Positions 1 to 9,628 are shown, counted from the stretch's first letter. The stretch: DNA of 64,000 nucleotides from Rhizobium sp. (GCA_027533385.1 JAPZUE010000006.1:186001-250000); one strand, 5' to 3'. The notes: generated from the sequence alone by a model not told the origin. Translations and numbers: made by a program.

Positions 1-1029
1 ACGGCCCAGCGCCAGCTGCTCGAAACCTATCTCGCCCGCTACCGTGAAGCCTCCTCGCGCCTCGCCGAAGGTGCAAGCCCCGCCGACGCGCGTGTGGTCT
101 CGACGGCCATCGAGCCGCAGGAGCCGAACTTCCCGAAGGTCCTGCCGATCACGATCGTCGCGACACTCTCGACGATGATCCTGGCGGCCGTGGCCGTCAT
201 GCTGGCGGAACTGTTCAGCGGCCGAGCCCTGCGTGCGCCCGGGGCAGGAGCCTCATCCGTCGCGCGCCGCGAGGACGACATGGTCGCCGTGGGAGAGATC
301 GCAATCGAGCCCCCACAGCCGCGCCGCCAAAGCGATGCGCCCGCAAGCCTTTTGAACGTCCAGCCCGATGAGGATCTGGTCGAGGAGCTGGAGCAGGCCG
401 TCGTGGCAGAATTGCCCGCACCTGCCGCGCCGGAAGAACAGGACGAATTCTCCATCGCCTCCGTCGCCGACTATCTGGCCGAACAGAACACGCGCATTGC
501 CTTCGCCATCTCGCCCTCCGGTGATGATGGCTCGCTTGGCACCGTGGCACTCGCCCGTGAACTCTCCGATCGTGGCAATCGTGTCGTCCTGGTCGATATG
601 ACCGGCTCAGCCTGCCCAACGAGACTGATGGCATCCTGGCGTGATCTCGCCGGCATCACCGATCTCTTGACCGGTGATGCAGCCTTTGCCGATTGCATCC
701 ATCCGGACCGTTCCTCGGCGGCCGATATCATCCCGCAGGGCAATGCCGATATCCGCCAGGCCATGCGTGGCGCCGACAGGCTGTCGATGATCGTCGATGC
801 TCTGGCCGACGTTTACGACATCGTGCTGGTCGAATGCGGGCCTGCCAACGCCGAGGGTGTCGCCCGTCTGAGCCGCAATGGCCGTCACGAGATCATCCTC
901 TCGGCACCGGAGCCGCAGGCCAACGAGCTTGCCGAGATCATGGTCGCTTTCGAGGATGTCGGCTACAAGGATCTGGTCCTGCTCTCGGTCAAGACGCCAC
1001 CCGTGCGCGGTGAGCGCGACGCCGCCTGA
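1..1029 (+). CDS. Polysaccharide co-polymerase / ExoP-Wzz-like protein, C-terminal part (partial)
   Basis: The reading frame is open from the first base, so only the last 342 residues are present. They begin in a helical segment of the type that precedes the second membrane helix of Wzz/GumC proteins. A Pro-containing membrane helix follows at about fragment residues 47-69, then an acidic linker, then a ParA/BY-kinase-like domain from about residue 150. Such proteins set chain length and export of exopolysaccharide at the inner membrane. The P-loop position reads SPSGDDGSLGT and lacks the GK[ST] of a true Walker A, while a Walker-B-like VVLVDMTG remains. No tyrosine cluster is visible at the C terminus (VKTPPVRGERDAA). 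The domain is therefore probably not an active tyrosine kinase. The family call is good; the exact polysaccharide is unknown. Confidence 0.75.
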   Translation, partial: TAQRQLLETYLARYREASSRLAEGASPADARVVSTAIEPQEPNFPKVLPITIVATLSTMILAAVAVMLAELFSGRALRAPGAGASSVARREDDMVAVGEIAIEPPQPRRQSDAPASLLNVQPDEDLVEELEQAVVAELPAPAAPEEQDEFSIASVADYLAEQNTRIAFAISPSGDDGSLGTVALARELSDRGNRVVLVDMTGSACPTRLMASWRDLAGITDLLTGDAAFADCIHPDRSSAADIIPQGNADIRQAMRGADRLSMIVDALADVYDIVLVECGPANAEGVARLSRNGRHEIILSAPEPQANELAEIMVAFEDVGYKDLVLLSVKTPPVRGERDAA

Positions 1030-1057
1030 TGGCAGGCGCCCGGGGAGGTGACAAAGG

Positions 1058-2320
1058 TCAGTCCTCGGATTTTACCGGAGCTGTGAGCGTGCCTTGGGCG
1101 CGCAGCCGCTGGATCAGCGCATAGAGATGCGGATTGCCCTTGATGAAGGTCTTGGTGCGCGTCAGGCTGCGGTGGGTGAGTGCGGCCAGATGGCCGGCTG
1201 GTCTCAGCGGAAGCAGGATATCGTAGTGATCGGTGATCATCGTGCACCAGCGACGCTTGTAGTCCTGATCGCCGATGCCGAAGTCGAACAGGGCGGCACC
1301 ATCAAGGGCGCTGTGCTCGATCACCAGCCAGAACAACAATTCGCCGGGGCTTGCCTCGGCCATCAGGCGGTCGTCGATCGAGCCGAACTGGCAGATTACG
1401 TGATCGCCCTTGCGCGACAGGCCGGTGATCGCGGCGATCTTGCCCTCGTGTTCGCCCTTGAGCCTGATGCCATGCAGTTCCAGCGGCACGTCCGATGCCC
1501 CCTGGTTGCGTTCGAGCAGCATGTGAAAGAAGGCCTGCGTTTCTGCGGCCTGAAACACGTTCGGAAGCCCGACCGTGGCGAACCGGGCCGCTTTTTGCTG
1601 AAAGAACAGTTCGAGGAGCGCCTTCTGTTCCTTCACGTGGGTAGGGCGGATGTGTTCGAAGCCGCCGGCGGTTTCCAGTTTGCGAACCTGGGCGCGATAC
1701 TTCTTGCGGCGGCTCTTGGCATTGAGCGGCGCGATCGTTTCTTCCATCGTCGCGCTTAAGGGGAGCTGAAATGCGGCATTCTGATTGAGGATGTGCGGAA
1801 GACCCGCCAGCGGATGACGTTCACCGCGCCAGTCGAGGGGCATATGGGTGAGGCTGAGCAGATCGGCGTGATCGCGCAGCGCTTCGACCAGAAGCGTCTC
1901 CAGATCTTTTGCCGAGACCTCTGCCGCGCTGCGGCGGAACGCGGCGCTGTAGAGGCCGCTGTTGAAATTGGTGAAAGCCGAGCCGATGAACTGCGCGTTG
2001 CGCACCAGGAAATGCCGTTCGACCTCCAGCGGCAGAATGAAAGCAATCTCGCCGTTCAGCCGCCCTTCGACGATCGCAAGCGGATGCCCGTGTGTTTCCA
2101 CCCAGGCCCGGCACCAGTCATAACCCTGATGCAGCGAATTCCACGGGTCGGATTCGAGCTCCCGCCAGACCCGCTCCAGTGGAGCCATGCGATGATGAAC
2201 GGTCAGCGAAAGACGCCCGGCGCCCGTGTCGAGCACCGCCTTGGAGGGCTCGGCAGCGACACCTTCGCGCGGTAGATCTTCGGCAAAAGCCATGGCATCA
2301 TGGCGTATCTGGGCCCGCAT
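1058..2320 (-). CDS. GNAT-fold acetyltransferase of the CelD/BcsL type
   Basis: This 420-aa protein has the Acetyltransf_6 (CelD-like) layout: an N-terminal segment with HQGYDWCRAW, a central Lys/Arg-rich part (LNAKSRRKKYRAQVRKLE), and a C-terminal GNAT fold ending in FDFGIGDQDYKRRW. Members are linked to cellulose and other exopolysaccharide loci and may transfer acyl groups to polysaccharide precursors in the cytoplasm. That role fits the ExoP-like gene it converges with, only 28 bp away. The substrate cannot be read from the sequence. The ATG at 2320 is preceded by a GGGTGC stretch and gives the usual family length. Confidence 0.8.
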   Translation of the reverse strand: MRAQIRHDAMAFAEDLPREGVAAEPSKAVLDTGAGRLSLTVHHRMAPLERVWRELESDPWNSLHQGYDWCRAWVETHGHPLAIVEGRLNGEIAFILPLEVERHFLVRNAQFIGSAFTNFNSGLYSAAFRRSAAEVSAKDLETLLVEALRDHADLLSLTHMPLDWRGERHPLAGLPHILNQNAAFQLPLSATMEETIAPLNAKSRRKKYRAQVRKLETAGGFEHIRPTHVKEQKALLELFFQQKAARFATVGLPNVFQAAETQAFFHMLLERNQGASDVPLELHGIRLKGEHEGKIAAITGLSRKGDHVICQFGSIDDRLMAEASPGELLFWLVIEHSALDGAALFDFGIGDQDYKRRWCTMITDHYDILLPLRPAGHLAALTHRSLTRTKTFIKGNPHLYALIQRLRAQGTLTAPVKSED

Positions 2321-2434
2321 GCACCCTATCCCGTCATGTTATCAGACGGGCCGGAGCTTAGGGACACACTGCCAACAAACGGTTATCGGATGGGCCTCTG
2401 AACGCCGCAACGCGACGCCAGGGTAAAGGCGAGG

Positions 2435-2662
2435 TTAATCCGTGTCTTTCTTCTTGAAAGGGCCGGCCATCCACTTGATGACCAGCATGGCTGGAATGAC
2501 CCAGAGCAGGCCCGTGAGCAGGAAGTAGAGGAGATGCACCCACCAGGGCGCTGTCGCGAGCGTTGCCGTCGCGATTGTCGTGGCAAGCAGGGCATAGATC
2601 GACACGATCAGGATGATCAGGATCGTACCGATAAAGGATCTGAATTTCGGGCGCCGTGTCAT
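2435..2662 (-). CDS. DUF2842 family small membrane protein
   Basis: This 75-aa protein has two hydrophobic helices, at about residues 10-32 and 40-62, and a positively charged C-terminal tail (GPFKKKD). Length and layout match DUF2842, a small inner-membrane family of alphaproteobacteria with no known function. The ATG has a TAGGAATAAGG ribosome-binding region just upstream. It is divergent from ctaA, which starts 117 bp away. Confidence 0.75.
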   Translation of the reverse strand: MTRRPKFRSFIGTILIILIVSIYALLATTIATATLATAPWWVHLLYFLLTGLLWVIPAMLVIKWMAGPFKKKDTD

Positions 2663-2778
2663 GCCTTATTCCTACTCGACGTCGCCGTCCCTTGCGACGC
2701 GACCGCTTGCCGCAAACCGGCGGGCTTGTTTTGCACGGCTGACTGATGCAAATCAACGGTCGAAAAGAGGATTGACGA

Positions 2779-3882
2779 ATGACAGCAGTTTTGACCGGAA
2801 CCGAGTTGCAGGTGCGCAAGGAAATCGCTCGCGTGGATGCCGACCGCAAGGCGGTCCGCATCTGGCTCGGCGTGGTGATCTTTGCGCTCTTCTGTCTCGT
2901 GCTGGTCGGCGGCGCGACGCGCCTGACCGACTCAGGCCTGTCGATCACCAAGTGGGAGCCGATCCATGGCGTTATCCCGCCGCTGACCGCCGCAGAGTGG
3001 GAGGAAGAGCTCGAACTCTATCGTCAGATCCCCGAATACCAGCAGATCAACAAGGGCATGAGCCTGGATGAGTTCAAGTTCATCTTCTGGTGGGAATGGG
3101 CGCATCGCCTGCTCGCCCGCCTGATCGGCGTGCTTTTCGCCGTGCCGCTCGCCTATTTCTGGCTGCGTGGCAAGATCGAGCCGAGCCTGCGCGCGCCGCT
3201 GGTCGGCCTTTTGGCGCTGGGCGGCCTTCAGGGTTTCATCGGCTGGTGGATGGTATCCTCGGGCTTGAGCGAGCGGACCGATGTCAGCCAGTATCGTCTG
3301 GCCGTTCACCTGATGATGGCCTGCTTCATTTTTGCAAGCTGTGTCTGGATCTTCCGCAGCCTTTACCCGCATACCGAAGATACAGCGCAGACGGAAAAGA
3401 GTCGTCTCTTTGCCGGTGTGCTGCTGATCATGACCTTCGTGCAGATCTATCTCGGCGCGCTCGTTGCGGGCCTCGATGCTGGCTTCAGCTATAATACCTG
3501 GCCGTTGATGGATGGCGCCTGGATCCCGCAGGGCCTCTTCGTGCAGGTGCCTGCCTGGATCAACCTGTTCGAAAACCCAAAGACGGTTCAGTATATCCAC
3601 CGCATCGGCGCCTATATTCTCTGGGCGGCAGCACTCCTACATATGATCCAGAGCCTGCGAGCCGCGCCGCAGACGACCCATGCCCGCCGCAGCGTTGTGC
3701 TCTTTGCGTTCGTCAGCATCCAGGCGGTGATCGGTGTCGCAACACTCGTCATGCAGGTGCCGCTGGCTGCCGGCGTCATCCACCAGGGTATGGCACTGGT
3801 GGTGCTCGCCTTTGCGGTCGCCCATCTGCGGGCCTTCTACGGCGAGCGTCCGAAGCCGGTTGCGGTCGAGGTCCGTGACTGA
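2779..3882 (+). CDS. ctaA: Heme A synthase (COX15/CtaA)
   Basis: This 367-aa polytopic protein converts heme O to heme A for aa3-type cytochrome oxidases. It has about eight membrane helices in two four-helix halves, with the conserved heme-ligand histidines in [30 protein letters not shown] and VIHQGMAL. The conserved [18 protein letters not shown] follows the first helix. Length is typical of the alphaproteobacterial type-2 family. The ATG has an AGAGGATTGACGA leader. It converges with the dioxygenase gene, with 6 bp between stops. Confidence 0.95.
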   Translation: MTAVLTGTELQVRKEIARVDADRKAVRIWLGVVIFALFCLVLVGGATRLTDSGLSITKWEPIHGVIPPLTAAEWEEELELYRQIPEYQQINKGMSLDEFKFIFWWEWAHRLLARLIGVLFAVPLAYFWLRGKIEPSLRAPLVGLLALGGLQGFIGWWMVSSGLSERTDVSQYRLAVHLMMACFIFASCVWIFRSLYPHTEDTAQTEKSRLFAGVLLIMTFVQIYLGALVAGLDAGFSYNTWPLMDGAWIPQGLFVQVPAWINLFENPKTVQYIHRIGAYILWAAALLHMIQSLRAAPQTTHARRSVVLFAFVSIQAVIGVATLVMQVPLAAGVIHQGMALVVLAFAVAHLRAFYGERPKPVAVEVRD

Positions 3883-3888
3883 TCGGAA

Positions 3889-4725
3889 TCAGCCGAAGCG
3901 ATAGGCGGAATAGGGCTTTCCGAGGAACTCACCCCGGAACACCTGCCGCCCGCCATCGCCACCTGCAGCACCCGATGCCACAAAGAGCGGCACGAGATGG
4001 TCGTGGTCCGGCACATGGCAGGCCAGCGCATCCGGGTTCTGGTCCCAAGTAGAAAGCACCTTCGCCCGCTCGTCGCTGTCTGGATCAGCGACGGCCTTGC
4101 TCAGCCAGTCGTCGAAGCGGATTGCTTGCTGCACATGGTTCGGCTCTGCCTGACGGAACATCCGCATGTTGTGATAGCTCATGCCCGACGCAATGATCAG
4201 CACATCCTCGTCGCGCAGCGGGGCCAAGGCCTTGCCGATCGCCACATGGCTCTCGACGTCGAGCGTATTCTTCAGCGAAATCATCGTGAGCGGCACATCC
4301 GCATCCGGATAGAGCAACATGAATGGAATGAACACGCCATGGTCGTAACCGCGCGTGTCATCCTCGGCGCTCTCGATTCCGGCCTCGGCCAGCAGCGTCC
4401 GCGCGCGGGCTGCAAGATCCGGCGAGCCCGGGGCAGGGTAGGAGAGCTCATAGGTGTGCGGCGGGAAATTATAGTAGTCGAAGAGCATGCCAGGCTTCGC
4501 GGCCGTGCTCACCGTCGGCACCGGCTCCTTCTCCCAATGGCCTGAGACCACAAGCACAGCCTTCGGTCGCCGCCCGATGTCCGCATCGAGGCCTTCGAGG
4601 AAGGCGCGCAGATCGTCCCAGGGCGCCTTGCCTTCAGCATCGCGCGGGAAGTCCATGAACGGCCACGGGCCGCCGCCATGCGGGATGAAATAGACGGGGA
4701 AACGGTTGCTCATGACGTGCCTCAC
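3889..4725 (-). CDS. DODA-type extradiol ring-opening dioxygenase family protein (LigB fold)
   Basis: This 278-aa protein matches the 4,5-DOPA-dioxygenase-like (YgiD) branch of class III extradiol dioxygenases. It shows YFIPHGGGPWPFMDF near the start, VSGHWEKEP, NFPPHTYELSYPAPG and the metal/substrate region DHGVFIPFMLLYPDADVP. These enzymes use a mononuclear Fe(II) or Zn(II) to open catechol rings. The natural substrate of the bacterial YgiD branch is unsettled. It has no operon partner: ctaA converges on its 3' side and argC lies beyond a hairpin on the other side. Confidence 0.85.
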   Translation of the reverse strand: MRHVMSNRFPVYFIPHGGGPWPFMDFPRDAEGKAPWDDLRAFLEGLDADIGRRPKAVLVVSGHWEKEPVPTVSTAAKPGMLFDYYNFPPHTYELSYPAPGSPDLAARARTLLAEAGIESAEDDTRGYDHGVFIPFMLLYPDADVPLTMISLKNTLDVESHVAIGKALAPLRDEDVLIIASGMSYHNMRMFRQAEPNHVQQAIRFDDWLSKAVADPDSDERAKVLSTWDQNPDALACHVPDHDHLVPLFVASGAAGGDGGRQVFRGEFLGKPYSAYRFG

Positions 4726-4810
4726 TTTTGAAGCACCCTAGCACCGTCGATCGTTGCCCAAAATCAGGCGGATGATCGACATTTCGTTCGCTAATTGTGA
4801 ACAGGAAGGA

Positions 4811-4836
4811 TGCAAGGTCGGCCATCCGACCTTGCA
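4811..4836 (-). terminator. Perfect 11-bp hairpin downstream of argC
   Basis: TGCAAGGTCGG and CCGACCTTGCA form an 11-bp perfect stem with a 4-nt loop, 19 bp beyond the argC stop. On the minus strand it is followed by TCCTTCCTG, which is pyrimidine-rich but not a true U-tract. It probably ends the speB-argC transcript. Confidence 0.55.
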
Positions 4837-4854
4837 GCCAGTCACAGGGGCCGA

Positions 4855-5787
4855 TCAGGCCGACAGCATCAGGTCCATGTTCTGCACGGCAGCCCCGGAC
4901 GCTCCCTTGCCGAGATTGTCGAGCAGGGCCACCAGATTGACATGCGCGCCACCCGGTGTGCCGAAGACGAAGAGCTTCATCGTATCCTGGCCCGCCAGTT
5001 CCTCGGCATCAATGCGCGGCAGCTTGGCGCTTTCGGCAAGCGGGACCACGCTGACGATGTCCTGGCCGGCATAATGGGCGACGAGTGCCGCATGGATGCT
5101 CTCGACCGTCGCGCCGCCACCGAGATCCTCGAGGAAGAGTGGCACCTGAACGATCATGCCCTGCGGGAAACGTCCGACGGAAGGGGCAAAGAGCGGCGCA
5201 CGGTCGAGCAGGCCATGGGTCTGCATTTCCGGCACATGCTTGTGCTTCATCGTGAGGCCGTAGAGGAAGTTGTTTGCGGCCAGATGCTCGGGATGGTTCA
5301 CATCTTCCATCTGCGCAATCAACTGCTTGCCACCGCCGGTATAGCCGGAGACGGCATTGACCGAGACCGGATAGCCGTCCGGCAGAATGCCGGCGGCGCG
5401 CAGCGGCCGGATGAGGCCGATCGCACCCGTCGGATAGCAGCCGGGATTGGAAACATAGCGCGCGGAGCGGATCTTCGCCTTCTGCGCCTTGTCCATCTCG
5501 GCAAAGCCATAGGCCCAGTCCGGATGCACCCGGAATGCGGTGGAGGCATCCAGCAGACGGACATTGTTGTTCGCTGCCGTCATCTCATAGGCCTGCTTCG
5601 ACGCATCGTCGGGCAGGCAAAGGATGGCGATATCGGCGCTGTTCAGCATGTCCTCGCGCATCTTCTCGTTCCTGCGCTCCGCTTCCGGGATCGACAGCAG
5701 TTCAAGATCACGGCGATCGGCCAGGCGCGTGCGGATCTGCAGACCCGTTGTGCCGTGTTCGCCGTCGATGAAGATCTTCGCTGCCAT
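4855..5787 (-). CDS. argC: N-acetyl-gamma-glutamyl-phosphate reductase
   Basis: This 310-aa protein belongs to the short (type 2) ArgC class and makes N-acetylglutamate semialdehyde with NADPH, the third step of arginine synthesis. It opens with the nucleotide-binding stretch [14 protein letters not shown] and carries the catalytic cysteine in [13 protein letters not shown] at about residue 117. It is the last gene of a leftward run that includes speB 68 bp upstream, so arginine synthesis and agmatine breakdown sit in one unit. Confidence 0.95.
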   Translation of the reverse strand: MAAKIFIDGEHGTTGLQIRTRLADRRDLELLSIPEAERRNEKMREDMLNSADIAILCLPDDASKQAYEMTAANNNVRLLDASTAFRVHPDWAYGFAEMDKAQKAKIRSARYVSNPGCYPTGAIGLIRPLRAAGILPDGYPVSVNAVSGYTGGGKQLIAQMEDVNHPEHLAANNFLYGLTMKHKHVPEMQTHGLLDRAPLFAPSVGRFPQGMIVQVPLFLEDLGGGATVESIHAALVAHYAGQDIVSVVPLAESAKLPRIDAEELAGQDTMKLFVFGTPGGAHVNLVALLDNLGKGASGAAVQNMDLMLSA

Positions 5788-5855
5788 TTCTTTTGTCCTG
5801 TCAGTGGTTTGGATGAGAATGCGGAATCTGTTTGTGAATGTGGATGCGCAATGTG

Positions 5856-6809
5856 TCAGGCGCGTGTCGAAAGCTTTTCGGCGCGCAGGCCGAGCATATA
5901 CATCGCAACCGTCGCACCGGCAATTGCGGTGATGTCGGCATGGTCATAGGCCGGCGCCACCTCAACGATGTCGGAGCCACGGATATCGAGCGATCCAAGC
6001 TTGCGCAGCACCGACAGCATCTTGGCCGAGGAAGGGCCGCCCGCGACCGGTGTGCCGGTTCCCGGCGCATAGGCCGGGTCCAGGCAGTCGATGTCGAAGG
6101 TCAGATAGGTGGGAGCGCTCCCGACATGCGCGAGGATCGCATCGGCAATCGCCTGTGCGCCCATGTCCTCGACCTCGTAGCCGGGGATGATCTTGATGCC
6201 GAAATCCTCCGGCGCTTCCGTGCGGATGCCGATCTGGATCGATTTCTTGGGATCGATGACGCCTTCGCGCACCGCCCGGCAGACGAAGGAGCCGTGGTCG
6301 ATCCGCTGGCCGTCATCGTCCCAAGTGTCCTGATGCGCATCGAAATGCACCAGCGCCAGCGGGCCATGCTTGGCTGCATGGGCTTTCAGGAGTGGCCAGG
6401 TGACGAAATGGTCGCCGCCGAGGCCCAGCAGGTAGGCGCCCGACGCGATGATTTCGGAGGCCTGTTCCTCGATCAGGGCAGGGGTCTTCTGATGGTTGCC
6501 ATAATCCAGAAGAACATCGCCGTAATCGATGACCGCCATCTGCTCGAAGAGGTCGCGCGCAAAGGGATATTGCGGATCGTTGTCGAAGATCGCCGAGGCA
6601 CGCCGGATCGCCTGCGGCCCGAAGCGGGCGCCGGGGCGGTTGGAGACGGCGGCGTCAAAGGGAATGCCGAGCACGACCGCGTGGACGTCGGTGAGATCCT
6701 TGGAATACTTGCGCCGCATGAAGGAGAGCACGCCGGCATAGGTCGGGTCGGTCGCTGCGCCACGCAGGGCCTTGGCGGTAAAGGCGTTGTCGATCGATTT
6801 GCTGGCCAT
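5856..6809 (-). CDS. speB: Agmatinase (ureohydrolase family)
   Basis: This 317-aa protein hydrolyses agmatine to putrescine and urea. The binuclear manganese ligands are in [18 protein letters not shown] and [18 protein letters not shown], and the family signature [14 protein letters not shown] precedes them. The phenylalanine in GGDHF stands where many homologues have serine. It starts 11 bp after the end of the upstream monooxygenase-fold gene, so the two are likely co-transcribed and continue into argC. Confidence 0.92.
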   Translation of the reverse strand: MASKSIDNAFTAKALRGAATDPTYAGVLSFMRRKYSKDLTDVHAVVLGIPFDAAVSNRPGARFGPQAIRRASAIFDNDPQYPFARDLFEQMAVIDYGDVLLDYGNHQKTPALIEEQASEIIASGAYLLGLGGDHFVTWPLLKAHAAKHGPLALVHFDAHQDTWDDDGQRIDHGSFVCRAVREGVIDPKKSIQIGIRTEAPEDFGIKIIPGYEVEDMGAQAIADAILAHVGSAPTYLTFDIDCLDPAYAPGTGTPVAGGPSSAKMLSVLRKLGSLDIRGSDIVEVAPAYDHADITAIAGATVAMYMLGLRAEKLSTRA

Positions 6810-6820
6810 CTTCTTCCCCT

Positions 6821-7159
6821 TCAGTCTTCTCTCTTGATGTCGTAGGCCCGCTCGACCTTTGCAACGATCACCCGATAGTCTTCATACCACCGTTCGCGCC
6901 CAAGTCTCTGGGCTGCGGCGTGAGAGACGACCGCTTTCCAGGCGAGGATGCTCGCTTCATCCAGCCAGTACGAGTTGGTAATCCCGAAACCGTCTGCCCC
7001 GCGCACGCTCTCCATGCCGAGATAGCCGGGCTGCTGTTCGGCAAGTGCCACCATGGCGTCTGCCATGGCGCCATAGCCGTGGTCGCCCGCTGTGCGCTGC
7101 GAGGAGAAGCAGACGACATAATAAGGAGGCTTGGGAAGTCTTGCGATTTCGGATGCCAT
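6821..7159 (-). CDS. Antibiotic-biosynthesis-monooxygenase-like (ABM fold) small protein
   Basis: This 112-aa protein reads as a single dimeric alpha/beta-barrel ABM domain, with YVVCFSSQRTAGDHGYGAM at the start, then QQPGYLGMESVRG and the SYWLDEASILAWK core. Related rhizobial proteins are stress- or amine-linked but uncharacterised, so no substrate is proposed. Its tight spacing with speB suggests a shared operon. The call rests on fold-like motifs. Confidence 0.7.
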   Translation of the reverse strand: MASEIARLPKPPYYVVCFSSQRTAGDHGYGAMADAMVALAEQQPGYLGMESVRGADGFGITNSYWLDEASILAWKAVVSHAAAQRLGRERWYEDYRVIVAKVERAYDIKRED

Positions 7160-7195
7160 GACGGTGCCGTTGATGTCGGGACGAGGATCAGGAAT

Positions 7196-7223
7196 AAAAA
7201 AAAGGCGGAGCCGAAGCCCCGCC
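7196..7223 (-). terminator. Intrinsic terminator of rplM-rpsI
   Basis: On the minus strand GGCGGGGC, loop TTCG and GCTCCGCC (one G-T pair) are followed directly by eight T residues, 28 nt after the rpsI stop. This is a strong rho-independent terminator separating the ribosomal operon from the speB-argC group. Confidence 0.9.
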
Positions 7224-7250
7224 TGATTTCCGTGTCCGGTAATCCAGCGA

Positions 7251-7715
7251 TTAACGCTTGGAGAACTGGAACGAACGGCGGGCCTTGGCCTTGCCGTACT
7301 TCTTACGCTCGACGACGCGGCTGTCGCGGGTCAGGAAGCCACCCTTCTTCAGGACCGAGCGCAGGCCCGGTTCGAAGTAGGTGAGGGCCTTCGAGAGACC
7401 GTGACGAACTGCACCAGCCTGGCCGGAGAGGCCACCGCCGTGAACGGTCGCGACGATGTCGAACTGGCCATCACGGGCAGCTGCGACGATGGGCTGCTGC
7501 AGGATCATCTGCAGGACCGGACGGGCGAAGTAGGTGCGGAATTCGCGGCCGTTGATGGTGATCTTGCCGGTGCCCGGCTTGACCCATACGCGGGCAACGG
7601 CGTTCTTGCGCTTGCCGGTGGCGTAGGAGCGACCCAGCGAGTCGACCTTGCGGACGTGAGCCGGAGCTGCGTCCTGTGCCGGGGCAAGGTCCTTCAGGGA
7701 AGAAAGATCGGCCAT
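7251..7715 (-). CDS. rpsI: 30S ribosomal protein S9
   Basis: This 154-aa protein has the S9 hallmarks [34 protein letters not shown] and the basic C terminus [14 protein letters not shown], which reaches the decoding centre. An N-terminal extension of about 25 residues is usual in alphaproteobacteria. It starts 2 nt after the rplM stop, the universal L13-S9 pairing. Confidence 0.98.
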   Translation of the reverse strand: MADLSSLKDLAPAQDAAPAHVRKVDSLGRSYATGKRKNAVARVWVKPGTGKITINGREFRTYFARPVLQMILQQPIVAAARDGQFDIVATVHGGGLSGQAGAVRHGLSKALTYFEPGLRSVLKKGGFLTRDSRVVERKKYGKAKARRSFQFSKR

Positions 7716-7717
7716 AC

Positions 7718-8182
7718 TTAGGCGCTCCTTGTGTTCTTGGCGTTCAGCTTGGCAACGTCGAGAGCGACGGGCTGCTGAGCTTCATGCGGGTGGTTGGCGC
7801 CGGCGTAAACGCGCAGGTTCTTCATCTGGCGACGGCCAAGCGGACCGCGCGGGATCATGCGCTCGACGGCCTTCTCGAGAACGCGCTCCGGGAAGCGGCC
7901 TTCGATGATCTGGCGAGCCGTACGCTCCTTGATGCCGCCCGGATAACCGGTGTGCCAGTAGTACTTCTTGTCGGCATACTTCTTGCCGGTGAAGACGACC
8001 TTTTCGGCGTTGATGACGATGACGTTGTCGCCGTCGTCAACATGGGGGGTATAGGTGGCCTTATGCTTGCCGCGCAGGTGCGTGGCGATGATGGTGGCGA
8101 GGCGGCCGACAACGAGCCCTTCGGCGTCGATGAGGATCCACTTCTTCTCCACCTCTGCAGGCTTCTGAACGAAGGTAGACAT
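7718..8182 (-). CDS. rplM: 50S ribosomal protein L13
   Basis: This 154-aa protein is a full-length L13, with [18 protein letters not shown], the [16 protein letters not shown] region and [16 protein letters not shown]. It is an early-assembling large-subunit protein. It is the first gene of the rplM-rpsI operon, with a consensus-like promoter about 120 bp upstream at 8309-8337. Confidence 0.98.
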   Translation of the reverse strand: MSTFVQKPAEVEKKWILIDAEGLVVGRLATIIATHLRGKHKATYTPHVDDGDNVIVINAEKVVFTGKKYADKKYYWHTGYPGGIKERTARQIIEGRFPERVLEKAVERMIPRGPLGRRQMKNLRVYAGANHPHEAQQPVALDVAKLNAKNTRSA

Positions 8183-8308
8183 TGAGGTCTCTTTCCGTGT
8201 GATCCCGCAGTCCGGTGGACCGGAAACTGCAGGCGTTTCTTGTTGCTTGTTTCGCGCCTTTCCGGCGCAAAAAAGAAAGCGGTTCCGAAGGGCCGCATTC
8301 CGGGGAGG

Positions 8309-8337
8309 GGTATAGTCCTGTGCTTCAGCCGCGTCAA
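8309..8337 (-). promoter_or_regulatory. Housekeeping sigma-type promoter of rplM-rpsI
   Basis: On the minus strand TTGACG (8337-8332) and TATACC (8314-8309) are separated by exactly 17 bp. This fits the rhizobial sigma-70 pattern CTTGAC-N17-CTATAT, including the C before TTGAC and the C before TATAC. Transcription would start near 8302, giving a leader of about 120 nt. Confidence 0.7.
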
Positions 8338-8602
8338 GATTGACGGGCTCCGAAGGCCTGCGGAATAAATGAATGAATACAATGGATTAGTTATGGGGTA
8401 TTATTTTACCGCACGCAGTTGGCCGCTTTGCCGTGGTCTGAATCGTTATGTAAGCGCTACCGAATAGAATTATTCCAGCGGAAGCGTCAAATGAAACGGG
8501 TGTATCAATTATTAAATCGCAACCTATGATTTCGCTAATATACCCCTGAACATAATGAAAACATAAACCGAACGTAACGGCAGATGGTCAACGGAGATCG
8601 CC
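8338..8602. other. AT-rich intergenic region between the rplM promoter and the VOC gene
   Basis: Most of this stretch (about 8365-8580) is clearly more AT-rich than its surroundings. It must hold the promoter of the VOC gene at 8603. I found no convincing -35/-10 pair, RNA gene, repeat or coding frame with a ribosome-binding site. Confidence 0.5.
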
Positions 8603-9034
8603 ATGTCGCTCGAACGCCGGATTTCAATTGTTACTCTTGGCGTCCAAGACGTCGCCCGCAGCACCGAGTTCTATGCCAGATGGGGCTGGGCAAAATCATC
8701 GTCCTCCAACGACCAGGTGACCTTCATCCAGCTGAAAGGCACCGTGCTTGGTCTCTTTTCGCGTTCAAGTCTGGCAGAAGACGCGCATGTGGAGGACACG
8801 CCCCCCGGCTTCTCCGGCGTGACGCTGGCCTACAATGTCGCAAGCGAAATCGGCGTCGACGCGGTTCTGAAATTCGTCGTTTCCTGCGGCGCCCGACTGG
8901 TCAAGGCTCCGGAAAAGGTCTTCTGGGGTGGCTATTCCGGCTATGTGGCGGACCCCGATGGGCATCTCTGGGAAATCGCCTTCAATCCCTTCTTCCCGCA
9001 GGATGAGCATGGGCATGTGGTGCTGCCCGATTGA
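8603..9034 (+). CDS. VOC superfamily (glyoxalase/bleomycin-resistance fold) protein
   Basis: This 143-aa protein has the paired beta-alpha-beta-beta-beta units of the VOC fold. RISIVTLGVQDVARSTEFYA starts the first half, and GGYSGYVADPDGHLWEIAFNP ends the second with the usual metal-ligand glutamate. The usual first-strand histidine is replaced (SIVTLGV), so the metal site is incomplete and a binding role is as likely as catalysis. The ATG follows CGGAGATCGCC. It is a single gene between AT-rich DNA and a CoA-binding gene. Confidence 0.8.
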   Translation: MSLERRISIVTLGVQDVARSTEFYARWGWAKSSSSNDQVTFIQLKGTVLGLFSRSSLAEDAHVEDTPPGFSGVTLAYNVASEIGVDAVLKFVVSCGARLVKAPEKVFWGGYSGYVADPDGHLWEIAFNPFFPQDEHGHVVLPD

Positions 9035-9148
9035 TCCGTTCAATTCGACGGATTTAAGCATCCGCTCGTTAAGCGGAGTGCGTTAGGCTGCAGTTGGGAC
9101 AAGATGGACGGGTAAACCAGAGGCCTTCGCAGGCCGGGAGGAACGTCC

Positions 9149-9613
9149 ATGAACCATGACACCTACCTCAACAGCTATCTCGCCGATATCCTTGCGACGG
9201 CCAAGAACGTGGCCGTGGTGGGCGCATCGACGGACGACAAGCGCCCAAGTCAATGGATATCAGGATTTCTGCTCGGGAAAGGCTATCGCGTCTTTCCCGT
9301 CAATCCGCTGCATCGGGGCGAGTTGATCCTCGGCCAGCGCGTTTACGGTTCTCTTGGCGAAATTGCCGAACCCATTCACCTCGTCGATGTCTTCCGCCGC
9401 CCCGAGCACCTTGACGCGATCGTCGAGGAGGTTCTGGCGATGGCCCCACGACCCGCAGCCATCTGGTGTCAGCTCGGTATCCGCAATGATGCCGCAGCAG
9501 AAAGAGCCGAAGCCGCCGGCATCAAGATGGTGATGAACCGCGCACTCGTCTGCGAATATCCACTGGTCTACGAGCGGATGCATGCCTCCGCTGTCCAGGG
9601 CCACGCAGCCTGA
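9149..9613 (+). CDS. CoA-binding domain protein (YccU-like), copy 1
   Basis: This 154-aa protein is a stand-alone Rossmann CoA-binding domain (CoA_binding_2). It has NVAVVGASTDDKRPSQWISG at the nucleotide site, GYRVFPVNPLHRGELILGQ, HLVDVFRRPEHL and AIWCQLGIRNDAAAERAEAA. Such single-domain proteins resemble the CoA domain of succinyl-CoA synthetase; their role is unknown. GGGAGGAACGTCC precedes the ATG. A clear paralogue lies at 10090-10521. Confidence 0.85.
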   Translation: MNHDTYLNSYLADILATAKNVAVVGASTDDKRPSQWISGFLLGKGYRVFPVNPLHRGELILGQRVYGSLGEIAEPIHLVDVFRRPEHLDAIVEEVLAMAPRPAAIWCQLGIRNDAAAERAEAAGIKMVMNRALVCEYPLVYERMHASAVQGHAA

Positions 9614-9628
9614 GATCAAGGGCAAACG

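Noticed and set aside
7401..8185. Plus-strand frames opposite rpsI and rplM
   Set aside because: They are shadows of the ribosomal protein genes, which are certain.
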